Positions 33,512-38,656 of a DNA stretch of 38,656 nucleotides are shown piece after piece. The notes under the pieces are model-generated. The model was given only the letters and a program-made list of their open reading frames with translations. It made no database searches and was not told where the DNA came from. The DNA lies in the NCBI RefSeq assembly GCF_000384655.1, contig NZ_ARQI01000098.1, positions 1 to 38,656 of the forward strand. Reading direction: 5' to 3'. A program made the position numbers and the translations under genes. Each line of letters starts with the position of its first letter. The stretch's first letter is position 1. The DNA comes from Brachyspira innocens ATCC 29796 (GTDB taxonomy: Bacteria; Spirochaetota; Brachyspiria; Brachyspirales; Brachyspiraceae).

Positions 33512-35422
33512 TTATAAAGTTGAATTCTGTTTTTCTTCAGCTTCTCTCAATATCTCAAATATAGCACTATTATTGTTATCTCTTGCTATATCTATAGGAT
33601 ATTCACCTCTGTTGTTTCTAACCATAACATCAGCACCTGATAATACTAATTCGCTTACTATATCAACACTTCCAGAAGTGACAGCTTTATGTAAAGGAGT
33701 ATCTCCATTTTGATTTTGTATATTAAGATTAGGCTTTTTTTCTAATAACATTCTAACAATAGGAAGTTTAGAATATTCTGAAGCTATATGCAAAGCAGTA
33801 TCTCCGTATTTATCAACTGCATTTAAATCTACTTTCTGAGTTAATAATATTCTAGTAATGTTTTCTGCTCCGCTTTTTGCCGCTATCATCAATGGAGTAT
33901 AACTTGATATTCCAGCATAATTTATATCAGCACCAGCCTCAACTAATACCTGAAGTAAATCAACATTATCATTATTTATAGCATATTCAATCAAACTTTC
34001 ACCATCTTTTGTTACTATAGATAGATTAGCCTTATTTGCTATTAATAATTTTGTAAGCTCAACATCATTATTCATAACAGCAATAGTTAAAGGACTAAGA
34101 CCATTACTATCTTCTATGTTAATATTTGCTTTATTTTCTATTAGAAGTTTTATCATATCATTTCTGCTTGATTCTATAGGACTGTTCATAGCATATAAAA
34201 GAGGAGTTTTCTCTTCATAGCTTGCCGCATTAACATTGGCCTTATTTTCTATTAATACTTTAGCAAGTTCAATATCTCCATTATTTGCAGCATACATCAA
34301 AGAAGTCCAGCCGTCATTGTCTGAAGAGTTTACATCCGCACCATTTGTAAGAAGTACTTTAACGGTATCTATATATGAATTTCCGCTTGCTATTATCAAT
34401 GCATTTTTTCCATTAACAAGCCTGTTTAATACGCCTTTATTTATATTTGTAATTATTTTCCCCATTATTTTGGCACTATCTGCAGATTTCTGCTGAACCA
34501 ATACCAAATCTACAGGCGATGAACTAGTATTATTAAATTTAGAACCAGCAGCAGCCATTATTATATTTCCGTATATGTCGCTTTCTCCAGCATCCTCTAT
34601 TTTAGCCCATTTTGATAAGAAATAATCTACTAGTGCAGGATTAAGAGATAAAACAGCATTATAAAGTACAGTAGTTCCATCAGCACTTTTATAATTAATA
34701 TCTGCCCCATTATCTATTAAATAACGTACTATGCTCTCATCACTATTTTCAATAGCATATCCTAAAAGAGAAGGCTCTCTTTTTAAATCAAATGAATTAT
34801 CTAATAGAAGTTTTATCATAGTTTTATTGGTTTGAGAAACAGCATAATACATAGGATAATGATCTAAATACTTACCCGCATAAGAACCATATACATTAGC
34901 TTTTCCTTCTTTTATAAGAAGTTCGGCTATTTTTGTATTATTATTGCTTACAGCAAGCAACAAAGGGCTAATTCCTGAATCATTGCCTATTTCTGTATCA
35001 GCTTTATTCTCTATCAAGAATTTTACAGCTTTAATATTATTATTTTGTACAGCATGATATAAAGGAGTTTGATTATCGCTGTCTGTTTCATTAACATCAG
35101 CAGCATGATTATTAACCATTTCTTTTACAACTCTGTCGCCATATTTTTTATTATATATCTCTTCGCTGTATATTTCATAGTTTCTAACCATTTTCTCCAT
35201 ATCAGATTTGCCCTTTATAAATAAGAACAAACCTACAATGATACCAGCACCCACAAAAAGTACAAAAACAATTGCAACTGCAACAACAGCTACTTTAAAT
35301 ATATATTTTTTATTTTCTTCTGCTTCTTTAGACTTATTTACTCTTTCTATAGCATTATTATTATTTGCTTCACCATTAATTAAATTATTATTATTTGAAT
35401 CATTATTATTAAAATTTTCCAT
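33512..35422 (-). CDS. Membrane-anchored ankyrin-repeat protein
   Basis: A 636-residue protein. The N-terminus is Asn-rich (residues 1-24), a single transmembrane helix spans about 42-69, and from about 110 to the end it consists of roughly fifteen ankyrin repeats (T-P-L-Y-H-A-V-Q-N-N, D-T-A-L-H-I-A-S-E-Y, T-P-L-H-K-A-V-T-S-G are typical). The anchor predicts a large repeat domain on one side of the inner membrane; its side is not certain. GGAGG seven bases upstream confirms the start. Together with the secreted ankyrin protein at 0.1-1.2 kb it shows use of ankyrin scaffolds in or near the envelope. No catalytic domain is present. Confidence 0.9.
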   Translation of the reverse strand: MENFNNNDSNNNNLINGEANNNNAIERVNKSKEAEENKKYIFKVAVVAVAIVFVLFVGAGIIVGLFLFIKGKSDMEKMVRNYEIYSEEIYNKKYGDRVVKEMVNNHAADVNETDSDNQTPLYHAVQNNNIKAVKFLIENKADTEIGNDSGISPLLLAVSNNNTKIAELLIKEGKANVYGSYAGKYLDHYPMYYAVSQTNKTMIKLLLDNSFDLKREPSLLGYAIENSDESIVRYLIDNGADINYKSADGTTVLYNAVLSLNPALVDYFLSKWAKIEDAGESDIYGNIIMAAAGSKFNNTSSSPVDLVLVQQKSADSAKIMGKIITNINKGVLNRLVNGKNALIIASGNSYIDTVKVLLTNGADVNSSDNDGWTSLMYAANNGDIELAKVLIENKANVNAASYEEKTPLLYAMNSPIESSRNDMIKLLIENKANINIEDSNGLSPLTIAVMNNDVELTKLLIANKANLSIVTKDGESLIEYAINNDNVDLLQVLVEAGADINYAGISSYTPLMIAAKSGAENITRILLTQKVDLNAVDKYGDTALHIASEYSKLPIVRMLLEKKPNLNIQNQNGDTPLHKAVTSGSVDIVSELVLSGADVMVRNNRGEYPIDIARDNNNSAIFEILREAEEKQNSTL

Positions 35423-35520
35423 AAACTAACCTCCATATTAAATAAAAATAAATTTTGAAAAATATAATAACATATTTTTAATAAATTAAAAGAGTATAAA
35501 ATAAAAATATCTATATAGTA

Positions 35521-38121
35521 TTATTGCAGTATAAAACTTCTAGTTTCTATATAAGGAGTTTCATCAGCAATATATGATTCTATCACAGCTATATAATTAC
35601 CATTAGGAAGAGATGATAAATCTTCTTTTGGTATAGTAAGTTTAAATACATCGTCCTGTAGAATAGCCTTATACTCCCTTTCTCCTCCGTTTTGTAACTG
35701 AATAAGAACTTTCACAGTAGTATTAGGGTCTGGAAGCTCTAAAGCATTATCTGGGTAATTGTACGAAGAAACATAAATATACATATTAATATCATTATTC
35801 TTACTTGCTATAGCAGGCATTTCAATATCTTCTATTCTGCTCATTTTAGTTGATAATCTTTCAATCCAATATTCAGCAGTATAACTATAATCTTTAAAAG
35901 CAGTTAACTCTATATAATTTGCTTTTGAATCTATTTTTGATATAAAGAAAGGTCCGTTTGATATATATGCATGTCCGTATTTATCTATAAAGTCAATAGC
36001 AGCCTGATATCTTCTGACAGCTTCTTCTTTTGTAATAAAATCTTCTATACCAGCAGGTATGTATTCACTGTCTCTCATCTCAATTAATTTTTCTTTTATA
36101 TCAGATACGCATGTAGGATTTTTTACATCTATAGAAGTCAAAGACTGATCCTGCGATATGGTATAAACATTTCCAGATTTAGAGCCTTCAAGTACAATTT
36201 TCATTATAGCCTCATTTATCTCAAAAGGAATAACAGTATTTCTGTTTGGGTTTCCTATTTTAGGACTAACCGCAGCAATGGCAATTTGTCTGTCCATATC
36301 CATAGGCCAATAATAATTTCCATAAAGAGTAAAACTTCCATCTTCATTTATAATACTTCCGACAGCTCCGTCCATAGCAGAAAGATATCTTCCAGCCATA
36401 GCAGAATCATAATATTTATCATTTTCATTAGTTTTTGTTATAACATTAGCTATAAATACGTTTCCATACATCAAATCAACTAAAGATGACTCTATACCAT
36501 GATGCCATTTGAAACTTCTAGGTTTAAAATCACATTTTACATAAGCTGTAATGTTATCTGACTTTTGATAAACTAGCTCCCCATTTTCATCAACTTTTAC
36601 AGTAAGCCCCTCTTCCCATTTTTGAATATAAGGGTTATACATCTTAGCATTTTGAGGCACCTTTATAGTACCAACTGGTATGCCGTTATTTCCAGCTCTC
36701 ACTCCTATTTCTAAACTATTAGTGTCAGCCTCTCCAAGTATAAACTCTGTTTTAGCAGTAGAAGGCGATTCAAAAGTAGCACCCGCATCAGAACAAGGAC
36801 CTATCATTATAGCAGAATAAGCATCAGAAAATCCGCCCACACCCACAGGATCCCAAGGACTTATAAATAATGAACCTTGTGCTGAATGCTGAAGAACTCT
36901 TAATACTTTTTCTCCGTTTCGGTTGGGCTTTATATCGGCACTTCTTATAGACCAGTCATTTACTCCGTCACCTACTCCGTAAAGCATTCTTCTATTGAAT
37001 CTTTCTTTATTCGCTACAAAAAACTGAGTCTGTGAGTTTAAATATATTCTTACAGCATCTTCAAGCCCTATTTCCTGCAAACGCATATTGCCATTCCAAT
37101 ACTCATCAGCAGTCAAAAACCAGCCGTTTGAATTTTTATCACTTATCCTTGAAGCCTCTTTATTATCATAGTTCCAAAACTCAGAAATATTGCCTCCCGG
37201 CATATAATTGCCTTCTCTTACATACATCTGTCTTAATGTAACGTCCCACCAAGCTCTTGTTGCACCTGCCCCCCAAGCTTCAGTTATAATATTCCATTCA
37301 TAATCTTTTGGGTCTGAACCGTATACAACCTGTGTAGATTTATTTCTATCATATAGTAGCTTTTCTACTTTTATACCAGTTTTTTCTATCAAATCAGATA
37401 TTGCATTACCCGCTGGAAGTCTTCCTGTAGGATCATCAACCCTTATAACAAATTTAATAGTTACTGTTTCACCATTATATTTCCACCAGCCATTTTCTTT
37501 TACTAATTTTCCTCTATTTTCTGGTAAATTGGCAGCTCTTTCCATAGCTTTATTTATATCATTAATTGCTTTCTCTTCATTGCCATTTGCTGTCATACCC
37601 ATTTTTGAAGGTATAAGATTATATCTGTAAGTACCCGGCTGACCAGGTGTAGCCTGAGTAAATGAAGGCTCACCTGCTCCTCTTAAAATTTCATCAACTA
37701 ACTTTTTTCTGTCAATTAAAAAATTCATAGCAAATCTTACTTCTTTTATAGCTAAAGGATTAAAATAAGTTTTGCCGTCTCTTGTAGTAACTGTATATGG
37801 GGCTTTATTGGGCACTGGGTTAAAAAGCAAAGACCAAGAGCCAGAAGGCACCGCATAAGTATCTAATTTCTCTAAATCACTTTCACCTAATGACAAATAA
37901 GTAGCCCCGTCTATTCCGCTAGCCATTAAATCTGCTCTGCCGTCCGCTACATCTTTAATTGCTATTGTCATATCAGTTCTTACTTCGTATATTATTTTAT
38001 CTATTAATGCTCCGCCTCTGTCTATTTCTTTCTGTTCAATCTCTTCTTTACTATCTGAACATGAAGAAATTATAATTGATAATATTATTAATATATTAAA
38101 AATTTTATTATTTAATTTCAT
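35521..38121 (-). CDS. Peptide ABC transporter substrate-binding lipoprotein (SBP_bac_5), large
   Basis: An 866-residue lipoprotein (signal peptide, lipobox Ile-Ser-Ser-Cys21) of the oligopeptide-binding family. Typical blocks are V-A-D-G-R-A-D-L-M, A-I-K-E-V-R-F-A-M-N-F-L-I-D-R-K-K-L-V, and near the end G-H-A-Y-I-S-N-G-P-F-F-I. Usual family length is 500-600 residues; the extra length comes from insertions in the middle and from a C-terminal beta-rich segment of about 80 residues that looks like an Ig-like domain (T-T-V-K-V-L-I-Q-L-Q-N-G-G). GAGG seven bases upstream supports the start. It has its own promoter and no permease or ATPase beside it; oppDF at 3-5 kb could be partners, unproven. 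Confidence 0.88.
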   Translation of the reverse strand: MKLNNKIFNILIILSIIISSCSDSKEEIEQKEIDRGGALIDKIIYEVRTDMTIAIKDVADGRADLMASGIDGATYLSLGESDLEKLDTYAVPSGSWSLLFNPVPNKAPYTVTTRDGKTYFNPLAIKEVRFAMNFLIDRKKLVDEILRGAGEPSFTQATPGQPGTYRYNLIPSKMGMTANGNEEKAINDINKAMERAANLPENRGKLVKENGWWKYNGETVTIKFVIRVDDPTGRLPAGNAISDLIEKTGIKVEKLLYDRNKSTQVVYGSDPKDYEWNIITEAWGAGATRAWWDVTLRQMYVREGNYMPGGNISEFWNYDNKEASRISDKNSNGWFLTADEYWNGNMRLQEIGLEDAVRIYLNSQTQFFVANKERFNRRMLYGVGDGVNDWSIRSADIKPNRNGEKVLRVLQHSAQGSLFISPWDPVGVGGFSDAYSAIMIGPCSDAGATFESPSTAKTEFILGEADTNSLEIGVRAGNNGIPVGTIKVPQNAKMYNPYIQKWEEGLTVKVDENGELVYQKSDNITAYVKCDFKPRSFKWHHGIESSLVDLMYGNVFIANVITKTNENDKYYDSAMAGRYLSAMDGAVGSIINEDGSFTLYGNYYWPMDMDRQIAIAAVSPKIGNPNRNTVIPFEINEAIMKIVLEGSKSGNVYTISQDQSLTSIDVKNPTCVSDIKEKLIEMRDSEYIPAGIEDFITKEEAVRRYQAAIDFIDKYGHAYISNGPFFISKIDSKANYIELTAFKDYSYTAEYWIERLSTKMSRIEDIEMPAIASKNNDINMYIYVSSYNYPDNALELPDPNTTVKVLIQLQNGGEREYKAILQDDVFKLTIPKEDLSSLPNGNYIAVIESYIADETPYIETRSFILQ

Positions 38122-38154
38122 TACAAAGCCTCATTATACAAATTAACATAATAT

Positions 38155-38183
38155 ATAATAATAGCATAAATAATAAATGTCAA
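38155..38183 (-). promoter_or_regulatory. Promoter of the peptide-binding lipoprotein gene
   Basis: On the minus strand a perfect TTGACA (38183-38178), a 17-bp spacer and TATTAT (38160-38155). The leader is about 27 nt. The remaining bases up to 38308 show nothing recognisable. Confidence 0.7.
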
Positions 38184-38308
38184 TAAATAATAAGTATTAA
38201 AATATGAATGCTTTAAAATTAGATAATATATTTATTGAAAATTATTTTAATGTTAATTTTAGATTAAGATAATACATGATGTAATAAATAAACCAAATAT
38301 TATTTATA

Positions 38309-38656
38309 TTATAAATTTTCTATTTCTTCTATACTCAATCCTGTATTATCACTTATAAACTTTATATCTAAACCAGACTTTTTTAAATTTTTAGCTATTG
38401 TTATTTTATTTTTTTCAATACCTTTTTCAATACCTTTTTCAATACCTTTTTCAATACCTTTTTCAATACCTTTTTCAATACCTTCTTTAATACCTTCTTC
38501 TTTAGCTTTTTTCATATCTAATTCTATGCTTTTATTAAAAAAGTAAGTATCTACTTCTCTTTTTTTATATTTATCCATTACTGGACTATCATTAACAAAT
38601 GTACGGCATTTTTTTTCTACTTCTTCAAATATAGTATTTTCTTTCATCAAGACAGA
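38309..38656 (-). CDS. Rpn-family nuclease, C-terminal part (cut by the window edge)
   Basis: The frame is open to the right window edge, so the gene almost certainly continues outside; the TTG and ATG at 38650-38645 are probably internal. About 115 residues are visible: a helical part (F-E-E-V-E-K-K-C, V-M-D-K-Y-K-K-R-E-V-D), then six successive Gly-Ile-Glu-Lys units, and the tail S-D-N-T-G-L-S-I-E-E-I. Repeat and tail match the C-terminus of the Rpn-family gene at 1.2-2.1 kb, which gives the family call; the catalytic core is not in the window. Orientation is opposite to that gene. Confidence 0.75.
   Translation of the reverse strand, partial: SVLMKENTIFEEVEKKCRTFVNDSPVMDKYKKREVDTYFFNKSIELDMKKAKEEGIKEGIEKGIEKGIEKGIEKGIEKGIEKNKITIAKNLKKSGLDIKFISDNTGLSIEEIENL
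38411..38494 (-). repeat. Tandem 12-bp repeat coding for Gly-Ile-Glu-Lys
   Basis: On the minus strand the unit GGTATTGAAAAA recurs six times at exact 12-bp spacing, next to a variant unit (Gly-Ile-Lys-Glu). The copies are essentially identical at the base level, which indicates recent expansion by slippage. Each gain or loss adds or removes four residues without a frame change. Confidence 0.92.

Noticed and set aside
36286..37241. Plus-strand open frames inside the peptide-binding lipoprotein gene
   Set aside because: Short, no recognisable domain, antisense to a clear gene; treated as chance frames.
38411..38494. Short regularly spaced repeats that could be mistaken for a CRISPR array
   Set aside because: The 12-bp units are contiguous with no spacers and encode Gly-Ile-Glu-Lys in an open frame, so they are coding tandem repeats.

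Overview
The window is very AT-rich bacterial chromosome, and the gene content fits a spirochaete, most likely Brachyspira. The indicators are strong A/T codon bias, two dCache-type chemotaxis receptors, a FapA/DUF342 protein, periplasmic or membrane ankyrin-repeat proteins, Rpn-family nucleases with Gly-Ile-Glu-Lys tandem repeats, and a rimP-nusA pair with housekeeping neighbours. The genus call rests on overall resemblance and not on a marker gene. I see no rRNA, tRNA, CRISPR array, prophage or classical insertion sequence.

Layout. 1-2.1 kb: the end of a probable membrane-protein gene, a secreted ankyrin protein, and an Rpn-family PD-(D/E)XK nuclease. 2.1-5.0 kb (minus): oppD-oppF followed at 24 bp by a NADAR-domain gene, probably one operon. 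5.0-5.9 kb (minus): a thioredoxin-like protein and a GNAT acetyltransferase. 6.0-11.7 kb (plus): an L,D-transpeptidase, a polytopic membrane protein, tsaE, a membrane-anchored lipoprotein, mnmE and an outer-membrane barrel. 11.7-14.3 kb (minus): a double cyclic-nucleotide-binding-like protein and purB. 14.5-15.5 kb (plus): L-threonine aldolase. 15.6-20.5 kb (minus): a chemotaxis receptor, a zinc-ribbon methyltransferase, nusA and rimP. 20.8-23.3 kb (plus): cardiolipin synthase and a leucine-rich protein. 23.4-25.3 kb (minus): a second chemotaxis receptor. 25.5-26.8 kb (plus): galactokinase. 26.9-33.4 kb (minus): a secreted protein of unknown function, a degenerate HD-domain protein, fmt, a stand-alone PASTA protein, a second zinc-ribbon methyltransferase and FapA. 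33.5-38.1 kb (minus): a membrane ankyrin protein and a large peptide-binding lipoprotein. 38.3 kb to the end (minus): the C-terminal part of a second Rpn-family protein.

How it fits together. The translation genes (tsaE, mnmE, rimP, nusA, fmt) are scattered among surface and signalling genes. The peptide-transport parts are split: the ATPases lie at 3-5 kb, a binding protein lies 31 kb away, and no permease is in the window. Several promoters can be read directly as TTGACA/TATAAT-like pairs. Two of them, for the Rpn gene and fmt, place the expected transcription start on the ATG itself, which suggests leaderless mRNAs. The rimP-nusA operon has a roughly 100-nt leader with a terminator-like hairpin, which suggests attenuation. 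No gene-free stretch exceeds 300 bases.

I do not see a clearly new multi-gene system. The observations most worth checking are the oppDF-NADAR operon convergent with an Rpn nuclease, the zinc ribbon on NusA, the rimP leader, the stand-alone PASTA protein next to fmt, and the leaderless-promoter pattern.
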